This document shows, one piece after another, positions 6,097 through 13,661 of a DNA stretch of 14,121 nt. Position numbers and translations under genes: made by a program. The number at the start of each line of letters is the position of its first letter. The first letter of the stretch is position 1. Below the pieces are notes generated by a model. The model made no database searches and had not been told where the DNA came from. It saw nothing but the letters and a program-made list of their open reading frames with translations. The DNA is from Candidatus Poribacteria bacterium (GTDB lineage Bacteria > Poribacteria > WGA-4E > WGA-3G): the NCBI GenBank assembly GCA_028818995.1, contig JAPPMR010000652.1:1-14121 (forward strand), read 5' to 3'.

Positions 6097-8934
6097 ATGA
6101 ACAAGTTTTGGATCGTGATCTTGATATTACTCTCAGTGAATTTGGTGACTCCAAGCCCTATAAACGCTGATAGCCTTTTAATAGACGTTGAAATCCTTTC
6201 GGGAATCCACCTTAAAAGACGACTAGTAGAATATGGGATTCCTCGCAGTTACTCTTGGACATTTGAGAACGAAGATTACACGGTTATATTGGCGGTAGAC
6301 CAACAAGAATACAATACGATTCGCAATGATCAAAGGAAACGACAGTATAATTTCAAGCATTTTGCACCAATGGTCTATAAAGGAGTCGATTCATTAGAGG
6401 AGTTAATCAATGAGTTTAAGCAAGTAATACCCAAAACTTGGAGTGAGGAAAGGAGAGCGAATTTTGCCCTTTCCTTCGTTCAATCCATTCCTTATAAAAA
6501 GGACGAAACGACTGGATACGATAGAGAATATTACAAACATCCAATTGAAACACTCACCGAAGGTGGAGGGGACTGCGAAGATACCAGCATGCTTTTTGCC
6601 TCCATTCTTAGCGGATTAGGCTTTAAATCGGCATTGTTAGATTTACCAGGCCATCTTGCTGTTGGTGTCAAAGGCAACTTTCAAGGGTATTTCGTGCCAT
6701 ACGGAATCGATAAGTATTATTATTGTGAAACCACCAACCCAGGCTGGAAATTGGGCAATATGCCGAAAGAATACGTAGCCAAAAGGGTAAGGGTAATTCC
6801 AATTACCCCAAATCCAGTTCCACCGAAACAGGTCACTCCACAAATTGTCACACCAAGGCCACAATTTCCCTCATCTCCTTCCCCTCAAAGAACTTTGCAA
6901 AATGGCATCAACCTATATAAAGACGCGCGATATAATGAGGCAATTAAATCCTTACAGTTAGCCTTATCCGGGCTAAGCAAATCGGAACAGCGAGGTCAAG
7001 TTTATATCTACTTAGGGGCAGCAGAATTGGGATTTGGGAAAAGTATTCCTGAAGTAAAAGATCGATTTCAAGAGGCACTTCGCCAAAACCCCAATCAAGA
7101 ATTACCATGGCCTAATCATCAAAAGTTTAAGCCTTTGTTTGAAGAAGCACGTAGAGAATCAATAGGTAAATTGACTATCTCTGTCTCACTCCCCCCAACA
7201 GAAATCTGGATTGACGGAAACGAGATTAATAGAAAAAAATTAGGTACTGGAACAAGTCGCGTCAATCTTAAACTATTTAAAGGCACTTACACAATAGAAG
7301 CGGTTTATGAAGGAGTATCTAAAAAGCAGAAAATCGTAATTGTACCTAATACCCATAAGGAACTTGAGATAGAGATACCGCCTATCGCCAAACATACGCC
7401 TGTATCAGAAGTCTCCATCGGAGAAATAATTCCACTTACCTTAAGCTTAACCAGCCGCAAAAGACCTAATCAAGTTAAGATTCATTATAACACCTACGAT
7501 AAAAATAACAAAGAATTAGGACGAAACAATAAGAAAATGCTTTTATCGCGCCGGGATCCTGCGTCTTTGACATGGACATACGAGGTGGACTTACCTTCAC
7601 AAAAGCGCGCTGGTTCTATTAGGTATTATATCCAGGTTGAATATGAAGATCGCATGGTGATAAGGCACCCGAAAAGCCGATATCGTTACCATCAAATCTC
7701 CATTACTGATGATGCATCTCCAATTGATAATAAGTTCCCAACAATTGTTTTACGAAATCCACCTAAAATTGTCAACGTTGATCAAGAAACTACTATTAGG
7801 GTGGAGGTAACAGATGACACCGCTGTTAAATCGGTTTATCTTTTTTACGCTTTTTCACGGTCCAGAAACTTAAGGCCTTCACAATATTATAGAAGGGTTC
7901 TCACAAAAACCTATTCAGATATATACACTGGACGGATTTCACCTCATAGTGATCCCGGATACGTCTGGTATTACGTGACTGCAACTGATAGAGAAGGAAA
8001 CGAAGGCAAGACGGAAAAGAAAGTATTGGAAATTAAACCCAGTCGTAAGCCTACTCCACCCCCATCTGATAACCAACCTCCAAAAATTGCCTTACAAGAT
8101 ACAATTCGAACCACTAACGTCAATCAGCAAATTCCCGTCAAAGCAAAGGTGACAGATAACACCGTTGTCAAATCGGTTTACCTTTTTTATGGTTTTTCAC
8201 GGTCCAGATTTTCAGAACCTTCAAAATATTATATGAAGGCCCTCACGAAAAACACTTTAGATACTTACACCGGTCATATTTCACCTCAGCGCGAGATTGG
8301 ATATGTCTGGTATTATCTCACCGCTATTGATAGAGCAGGAAACCAAAGCAAGTCAGAAAAGAGATTACTGCAAATTAAATCCAGTCGCCCGGATCCTCCA
8401 CCAAAGAAATCAGACGAACCATCAATTACTGTTGTAAATAAACCAATAATCCGTCAAGAAATATGGGCAAATTATGCATGGTCGAACAATGTTTTGGAAG
8501 GTGATGCGATCAGTTTAACTTACCTATGTGAGAGTAAAAATTATCAAACGTTCGGAGGCCAATTGGACTATTTCTATCAAAACCCTTCGAATATGAGTGC
8601 GACTTTTCATTGGGGATCCGATTTAGGAAAAGTCCCTATTACATTTACGTTTCTTGGTGGTGTTGCAAGATACAGCAACGTTAATGAGTCAATTTACATT
8701 ACACCTATCCTTGGGGCAGGTTTGAAATATTATCCACGTGATGAGGTTGCGATTGATGTCACTGGTTTGGTCAAACTTCCGTCAACTTTTGACACTACAT
8801 TTTTCTACAACTGCGAATTGGGTGCCCGTTTTTACATAAATGATTCATTGAATCTGAAGATCGGATTTAGCCAATGGTACTTAGGCAGTAGGAATATTAC
8901 AAGAATGCAGTTAGGGTTTGGTTTTATCTTCTAA
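6097..8934 (+). CDS. Transglutaminase-like / helical repeat / PEGA / Ig-like / outer-membrane beta-barrel protein
   Basis: 945 residues. Residues 1-25 are a signal peptide (FWIVILILLSVNLV, cleavage probably after INA). Residues about 75-225 are transglutaminase-like: Cys160 in GGGDCEDTSMLFASIL, His186 in LPGHLAVGV and Glu211 in YYYCETT form a plausible catalytic triad. A Pro-rich linker follows, then a TPR-like stretch (about 265-350, NGINLYKDARYNEAIKSLQ) and a PEGA module (about 357-428, ISVSLPPTEIWIDG). Residues about 435-540 are a beta domain, about 547-645 and 660-759 two related Ig-like repeats, and about 788-945 an antiparallel beta region ending LGFGFIF, as outer-membrane barrels do. 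The ATG at 6097 is chosen: AGGAG lies eight bases before it, while the ATG at 6091 is too close and the TTG at 6076 lies before that site. Likely a periplasm-facing enzyme or scaffold held in the outer membrane; substrate unknown. Confidence 0.82.
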   Translation: MNKFWIVILILLSVNLVTPSPINADSLLIDVEILSGIHLKRRLVEYGIPRSYSWTFENEDYTVILAVDQQEYNTIRNDQRKRQYNFKHFAPMVYKGVDSLEELINEFKQVIPKTWSEERRANFALSFVQSIPYKKDETTGYDREYYKHPIETLTEGGGDCEDTSMLFASILSGLGFKSALLDLPGHLAVGVKGNFQGYFVPYGIDKYYYCETTNPGWKLGNMPKEYVAKRVRVIPITPNPVPPKQVTPQIVTPRPQFPSSPSPQRTLQNGINLYKDARYNEAIKSLQLALSGLSKSEQRGQVYIYLGAAELGFGKSIPEVKDRFQEALRQNPNQELPWPNHQKFKPLFEEARRESIGKLTISVSLPPTEIWIDGNEINRKKLGTGTSRVNLKLFKGTYTIEAVYEGVSKKQKIVIVPNTHKELEIEIPPIAKHTPVSEVSIGEIIPLTLSLTSRKRPNQVKIHYNTYDKNNKELGRNNKKMLLSRRDPASLTWTYEVDLPSQKRAGSIRYYIQVEYEDRMVIRHPKSRYRYHQISITDDASPIDNKFPTIVLRNPPKIVNVDQETTIRVEVTDDTAVKSVYLFYAFSRSRNLRPSQYYRRVLTKTYSDIYTGRISPHSDPGYVWYYVTATDREGNEGKTEKKVLEIKPSRKPTPPPSDNQPPKIALQDTIRTTNVNQQIPVKAKVTDNTVVKSVYLFYGFSRSRFSEPSKYYMKALTKNTLDTYTGHISPQREIGYVWYYLTAIDRAGNQSKSEKRLLQIKSSRPDPPPKKSDEPSITVVNKPIIRQEIWANYAWSNNVLEGDAISLTYLCESKNYQTFGGQLDYFYQNPSNMSATFHWGSDLGKVPITFTFLGGVARYSNVNESIYITPILGAGLKYYPRDEVAIDVTGLVKLPSTFDTTFFYNCELGARFYINDSLNLKIGFSQWYLGSRNITRMQLGFGFIF
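7735..8379 (+). repeat. Two Ig-like coding repeats with a 342-base period
   Basis: Two units of about 100 residues, offset by 114 codons, share VKSVYLFY, FSRSR, DTYTG or DIYTG, ISP, GYVWYY and REGN or RAGN. At base level the stretch 7804-7866 and its partner 8146-8208 differ at about eight of 63 positions, much closer than the rest of the two units. This points to a tandem duplication, perhaps with later gene conversion in the core. The units probably act as stacked spacers between the enzyme part and the barrel. Confidence 0.8.
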
Positions 8935-9174
8935 GTCTCTATGTATAATCGTTCAGTTCTCGATTTTTCACATCTTCTGTAGAAGGTGTAGAATCACAAT
9001 TTTCAAAGTCTAAAACGTATTCTAAGCCGTTTAGTTTCTGTTCCCGATGTCATAATGAGTGTATCAGTAATTGGGTTACGGAGAACTGAGTGGTATTGGG
9101 ATAGAGAATTCTGCTTGAAATTTAGGGTATACTGACGTATCATATATACATAATCTTTGTTAGACATAGACGAA
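8935..9174 (+). other. Intergenic region with weak hairpin and promoter
   Basis: 240 bases without a gene. Bases 8970-8989 can fold into a short stem (ACATCTT with AAGGTGT, one G-T pair), but no T-run follows, so a terminator call would be weak. The 3' half holds the promoter candidate at 9115-9143. I see no tRNA, riboswitch or small ORF worth reporting. Confidence 0.5.
9115..9143 (+). promoter_or_regulatory. Sigma70-type promoter candidate of the MFS/spermidine-synthase fusion gene
   Basis: TTGAAA (9115-9120) and TATCAT (9138-9143) are separated by exactly 17 bases. A start near 9150 would give a leader of about 25 bases before the ATG at 9175. A second possible -10 box, TATACT, lies at 9128-9133 but has no matching -35. 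Confidence 0.5.
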
Positions 9175-12100
9175 ATGCGACAAATAAAACTCCTCGTATG
9201 GCTCATCTTTATCCTATCCGGCGCAAGTGCCCTCATCTATGAAGTAATATGGATGCGGCAACTGACGCTTGTCTTCGGCAGCACCGTCTTTGCAACAAGC
9301 ACTGTGCTAACAGCATTTATGGCAGGACTCGCACTTGGCAGCTTCTACTTCGGCAGAAAGATTGATGAAAGCAAAATGTCACCGCTGAAACTTTATGCAT
9401 TCCTCGAAGTGGGTATCGGTGGATTCTGTATTATTTGGCCACTCCTGTTAACCGTCCTCACAGGTCTCTATGTCCTTATCTACCACAACATTACATCCGA
9501 ATTCTATACCCTTTCACTTATCCGTTTTGTCCTGACATTTGGCATACTATTAATTCCCTCTACATTGATGGGTGGTACATTACCGGTATTGACACGATTT
9601 TTTGTGAAAAGATTGGAACAACTCGGCACGAATATCGGCATCTTATATGCGCTGAATACGTTTGGCGCTGTCATCGGAACTGTGGCAGCAGGATTCTTCC
9701 TGATTGAAGCAATGGGTATTACGTGGTCACTCCGAGTGGCAATTGCTATAAATCTTGGTGTTGCGTTGGTTGCGTTGGTATTAGCGCGGCATGCACATAA
9801 GATAGAAAAAGGAGATGAAGAAGAGAAGTTAATAGGGCAGGCGGAATCCGAGACGGATGAACAGGCAGCACAACCCCCGCAGGTTGCAATACCCGGAATA
9901 GGCAAGCAGGAACGGCAATTGGTGCTGTGTGCCATAGGCATATCCGGTTTTTGCGCTTTAGCCTATGAGGTGCTATGGACTCGTATTCTCGTATTCTTTC
10001 TTGGAAGTACCACTTACGCGTTTGCTACGATGCTCGCTGCATTCCTTTTCGGTATAGCATTAGGAAGTATGATTTTAGCGAGATGGGTGGACCGGATAAA
10101 GCAGCCAGTTACTACCTTCGGCATTGTCCAACTCGGTATCGGCCTCTTTGCGCTTGCACTGATGCCGGCATTTGAGCGGTTATATGGAATGACCTACGCG
10201 CTGCAATCAACATTCGGTGGTAGTAGATTCTGGACATTCTTTTCCTGCTTTGTTGTAATGAGTCTCCCTACATTTTTGATGGGAGCGAGTTTTCCACTGG
10301 TTACCAAAATCTATACCGGCAATGCGCGCCAACTCGGTAGAAGCATCGGTAATGTCTATGCTATCAACACAGTCGGAAGTATTTTGGGTGCGTTTTGTGC
10401 GGGGTTTGTGCTAATTCCACTGTTAGGTATTCGTCCAAGCATTGTGTTGACGGTCGCATTGAACACAGGTATCGGGTGTCTGCTTGTTCTGAAAGGATTA
10501 CGTGCGTCTGAAGGTGCTGAAATAGGTGAAACAGAGACAAGAAGTGGAGCTAAATCTGTTTTTCAAGGAATAGGCATCGCCGTGCCGATACTCAATATTG
10601 GGTTAGCAGTCATTTTATTACTGACTTTGAGTCAACCGCTCTTCTTGAAAAGCACAATTTACAAAACGCAACGTCCGGGTGATGAGGTTGTTGATTACAA
10701 GGAGGAGATAGATGCAACGGTAACAACACTGAAGGATGATGAAGGTGTCTTTCGCCTCTATGTAGATGCAAACCAAGCCGCTGATGCTTCTCGCTGGGAC
10801 TCCCCTTCACATCGCGTCATAGCACATCTGCCGTTACTATTACATCCCAATCCGAAACGCGCGCTCGTTGTGGGATTCGGTATGGGTTTGACCTCACATT
10901 CAATCACACAACACGGTGTGCAAGTCGATGCAATAGAATTGTCAGAAGGTGTGATTTCTGCAGCACATAAACATTTCAAACATGTTAATGGTAACATTTT
11001 TGAAAACCGACTATTTAACTATAAGGTTAATGATGGACGCAACCATATCCTCATGACGCAAACTAAATATGATATGATTTCTACTGGAATCATCCATCCG
11101 CTTGTGAGTGCTGGAAGTTCCAATATCTACACCGAAGATTTTTACAAACTGTGCAAAAGAATTCTTACTGAGGATGGCGTGATGTGTCAGTGGGTGCCGT
11201 TGCATCGATTACCAGAGGCACACTATAAGATGATCATCCGCACCTTTATCAATGTCTTTCGTGAAACGACCCTCTGGTACAAATATACCCCTGATTTTGT
11301 GATTCTTATCGGCACTCTTAAACCGCTTTCTATAGATTATAAAAACTTTATGGCACGCAGCCGGATACCGAGTATTCGTGAAGGGCTCGCCGCTGATGAT
11401 TTAGACGGTATGTCGTTACTGGACTCATTTATGATGGGACCGGAGGCAGTCCGAGAGTATGCTGGTGATGGGCCTATCCATACAGATGACCGCCCCAGAT
11501 TGGAATTCTTTAAAGGTAAAGATTTGGTAAGTTCCACAGCACAAAATATTATTGGAATGAAAGAATTTCGACAACCTGTCACGCCATTTCTGAGAAATTA
11601 CGGTTCAACGCTTGAGGAGCAAAAAACAGTGCGAGAAAAGATAGCTACCTACTTTAATGCGACACAGAAATTGATTCTTGGGCAAATCGCTTATGCCAAA
11701 GCACAAATTGCCAATCCCACAGCACAACTTGAAAGTGCAAGTGCCCTAATGAACGAGGCAGTGAGAATTAACCCACAAGACGAAACAATTCGCTATAATT
11801 TTGGCGTTGTTTCAGGTTATATTAACGAAGGTTTCCAAGAAGAACTCCGTCAACTTGAAAAAGAAGCACAACGAAACATAAAACAAAATCCAGACGATAT
11901 TCAGGGATACTTAAATTTGGCGATAGCGTATCAGATGCAGGGAAAACTCAAGGAAGCTACAGCTGAACTTGAAAAAATACTCAAGCGCGATCCCAGCAGA
12001 CCTGAAATATATTTTCTCTTGGGACCGCTATATGAAGAACAAGAACGTTACAAAGATGCACTTCGCACCTACAAACGATTAGAACAGCTTGATGCTGACT

Positions 12101-12390
12101 TACCCGCCCCAATTTTCGCTGCGATGGCAGGAGTCCATCTGCAATTACAGAATGTGGATGAGGCAAAGAAATACGCACAAAAAGGCATAGACGCAAATGC
12201 TTATTCATGGCGTTCACATTACATACTCGGCAGAGTATATCACGCTATGAATCAACCCGAAAAACGACATGAACACTACACAAACGCCCTAAAATACATT
12301 GATCAAGCCATACCTTTTACCCAAAATCCAACAGACTTACAATTTGCTAAAGAAGCTATTCAAAATGAACTTGAACAGATAAAAAAATAG
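9175..12390 (+). CDS. MFS-like / spermidine-synthase-like / TPR fusion protein
   Basis: 1071 residues. The first about 470 residues are two related halves of transmembrane helices; both start alike (SGASALIYEVIWMRQL near 15, SGFCALAYEVLWTRIL near 258), continue with LGSxxF or LGSMIL and end in a basic loop. A further hydrophobic segment is near 470-490. Residues about 495-785 form a spermidine-synthase-like Rossmann domain: ALVVGFGMGLT (563-573), VDAIELSEGV, VNDGRNHIL, HPLVSAGSSNIYTEDFY and TDDRPRLEFF. Residues about 860-1045 are TPR repeats (LNLAIAYQMQGKLKEA, IYFLLGPLYEEQERYKDAL). Where true aminopropyltransferases have a catalytic Asp before the HP motif, this protein reads STGIIHP (Thr637-Gly638), so polyamine synthesis is doubtful. 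Such fusions occur in many bacteria with unknown substrates. ATG 9175 is used; the TTG at 9157 has no better ribosome-binding site. Stop lies 20 bp before aspS, probably cotranscribed. Confidence 0.85.
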   Translation: MRQIKLLVWLIFILSGASALIYEVIWMRQLTLVFGSTVFATSTVLTAFMAGLALGSFYFGRKIDESKMSPLKLYAFLEVGIGGFCIIWPLLLTVLTGLYVLIYHNITSEFYTLSLIRFVLTFGILLIPSTLMGGTLPVLTRFFVKRLEQLGTNIGILYALNTFGAVIGTVAAGFFLIEAMGITWSLRVAIAINLGVALVALVLARHAHKIEKGDEEEKLIGQAESETDEQAAQPPQVAIPGIGKQERQLVLCAIGISGFCALAYEVLWTRILVFFLGSTTYAFATMLAAFLFGIALGSMILARWVDRIKQPVTTFGIVQLGIGLFALALMPAFERLYGMTYALQSTFGGSRFWTFFSCFVVMSLPTFLMGASFPLVTKIYTGNARQLGRSIGNVYAINTVGSILGAFCAGFVLIPLLGIRPSIVLTVALNTGIGCLLVLKGLRASEGAEIGETETRSGAKSVFQGIGIAVPILNIGLAVILLLTLSQPLFLKSTIYKTQRPGDEVVDYKEEIDATVTTLKDDEGVFRLYVDANQAADASRWDSPSHRVIAHLPLLLHPNPKRALVVGFGMGLTSHSITQHGVQVDAIELSEGVISAAHKHFKHVNGNIFENRLFNYKVNDGRNHILMTQTKYDMISTGIIHPLVSAGSSNIYTEDFYKLCKRILTEDGVMCQWVPLHRLPEAHYKMIIRTFINVFRETTLWYKYTPDFVILIGTLKPLSIDYKNFMARSRIPSIREGLAADDLDGMSLLDSFMMGPEAVREYAGDGPIHTDDRPRLEFFKGKDLVSSTAQNIIGMKEFRQPVTPFLRNYGSTLEEQKTVREKIATYFNATQKLILGQIAYAKAQIANPTAQLESASALMNEAVRINPQDETIRYNFGVVSGYINEGFQEELRQLEKEAQRNIKQNPDDIQGYLNLAIAYQMQGKLKEATAELEKILKRDPSRPEIYFLLGPLYEEQERYKDALRTYKRLEQLDADLPAPIFAAMAGVHLQLQNVDEAKKYAQKGIDANAYSWRSHYILGRVYHAMNQPEKRHEHYTNALKYIDQAIPFTQNPTDLQFAKEAIQNELEQIKK

Positions 12391-12410
12391 GAGGAAAATA
12401 CAGACCTATT

Positions 12411-13661
12411 ATGTCCCAAGAATCTTCTCTAAAACGGACACACTATTGTGGTGACCTGCGTTTGAGTGATGCAGGTACAACTGCACAACTCAACGGTTGG
12501 GTGAGACGGCGCCGCGACCATGGCGGTGTGATTTTCGTAGATTTACGCGATAGGACGGGGATCACGCAGGTAGTTTTCGACCCGCAGATTGACGAAAAAG
12601 CGCATGCACTTGCTGATGCTGTCAGAAGTGAGTTTGTCCTAAACGTTAGCGGAACAGTCCGCGAACGAGCTCCTGGCGAACTGCTTTTCCAAGCAGATGC
12701 AGCATTCCAGGCGGAACTCTCTAATGGAACGCCTTTGTCATCTGAATTCCGAGCCTTATTTTCGGATTTGGATACTAAATATACACTGTCTGGTGACATT
12801 CATGTTGATATTCGCGAGAATGATAAACGTTGGCTTCTCACGGATGTAGAAAACAATAGAACTTATGACATAACGCGTGAAGCGGACAGTCTCAGTGTCT
12901 ATCAGGGAACCGTTAATCCAGAACTTGCTACAGGTGAAATTGAAGTTGCTGTCGATTCGCTGAACATCCTCAATACAGCCAAAACACCACCGTTTCCAGT
13001 AGAAGACGATATTGAGGTGGCAGAAGATATTCGGATGCGTTATCGGTTTGTTGATTTGCGCCGACCAGAGATGCAGAAAACGCTTGAGATGCGGCATAAA
13101 GCTGCCCTTGCAGCCCGAAACTATATGAACGAACAGGGATTCCTTGAAATTGAGACACCTATTCTGATGAATAGCACGCCAGAAGGCGCCCGTGATGTTC
13201 TTGTGCCAAGTCGACATTATCCAGGTAAATTCTATGCCTTGCCACAATCGCCGCAACAGTTCAAACAAATTCTGATGATGAGCGGGATTGACCGCTATTT
13301 TCAGATTGCACGCTGTTTTCGCGATGAAGATACTCGCGCAGATAGACAACTTGAGTTTACGCAACTGGATATTGAGATGTCTTTTGCGGGAGTTGACGAT
13401 GTACTTGAGGTAACCGAAGGTTTAATGAAACGGATATTTGAAGATGCGGGTGAAATCCCGGTCCAAACGCCTTTCCTACGGCTACCATACCATGAATCGA
13501 TGGCACGGTTCGGTAATGATAAACCGGATACGCGATTCGATATGGAACTTACAGACCTCTCTGATGTGATGGCAGACTGTGATTTTCAGGTGTTCACTCG
13601 CGCGCTTGCTACTGGTGGGCAGGTAAAAGGTATTTTTCAAGGAAAGACATTGATGATTTGA
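12411..13661 (+). CDS. aspS: Aspartyl-tRNA synthetase, 5' part up to a frame break
   Basis: Charges tRNA-Asp with aspartate in the cytoplasm. Residues 1-89 are the OB-fold anticodon-binding domain (RTHYCGDL, NGWVRRRRDHGGVIFVDLRDR). Residues 90-165 are an insertion (separate entry). The class II core follows: YRFVDLRRPEM, motif 1 around FLEIETPILMNSTPEGARD, ALPQSPQQFKQILMMSG and motif 2 CFRDEDTRADRQLEFTQLDI. The GAD domain starts near residue 355. After VKGIF, at about residue 409, the frame goes wrong and ends FQGKTLMI with a stop at 13661, while the correct sequence resumes in the -1 frame. Read as it stands, the product lacks half of GAD and motif 3 and would be inactive. The nearest Shine-Dalgarno-like GGAGG (12390-12394) is 16 bases before the ATG, unusually far. 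Confidence 0.9.
   Translation: MSQESSLKRTHYCGDLRLSDAGTTAQLNGWVRRRRDHGGVIFVDLRDRTGITQVVFDPQIDEKAHALADAVRSEFVLNVSGTVRERAPGELLFQADAAFQAELSNGTPLSSEFRALFSDLDTKYTLSGDIHVDIRENDKRWLLTDVENNRTYDITREADSLSVYQGTVNPELATGEIEVAVDSLNILNTAKTPPFPVEDDIEVAEDIRMRYRFVDLRRPEMQKTLEMRHKAALAARNYMNEQGFLEIETPILMNSTPEGARDVLVPSRHYPGKFYALPQSPQQFKQILMMSGIDRYFQIARCFRDEDTRADRQLEFTQLDIEMSFAGVDDVLEVTEGLMKRIFEDAGEIPVQTPFLRLPYHESMARFGNDKPDTRFDMELTDLSDVMADCDFQVFTRALATGGQVKGIFQGKTLMI
12678..12905 (+). other. 76-codon in-frame insertion within the aspS anticodon-binding domain
   Basis: In ordinary bacterial AspRS the strand GTVRxR runs within a few residues into a VNPxxxTGEIEV-type segment. Here GTVRERAPG is followed by 76 extra residues before GTVNPELATGEIEV. 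The insert starts ELLFQADAAFQAELSNG, has a helix-like LSSEFRALFSDLDTKYTLSG, then two strand-like pieces (IHVDIRENDKRWLLTDVENN and RTYDITREADSLSVYQ). It is acidic, keeps the frame and contains no stop. The layout, a short helix followed by a beta hairpin, looks like a small module of its own. I do not recognise it as a named domain. Confidence 0.75.

Noticed and set aside
8953..9089. Distant inverted repeat TCAGTTCTC / GAGAACTGA in the 8935-9174 spacer
   Set aside because: Nine matching bases about 120 apart are expected by chance often enough; the arms do not sit at gene or element borders.
12756..13364. Long antisense open frame (about 200 codons) across aspS
   Set aside because: It lies over a clear aspS coding region, its translation has no recognisable motif, and there is no ribosome-binding site. 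Overlap with a conserved gene explains it.
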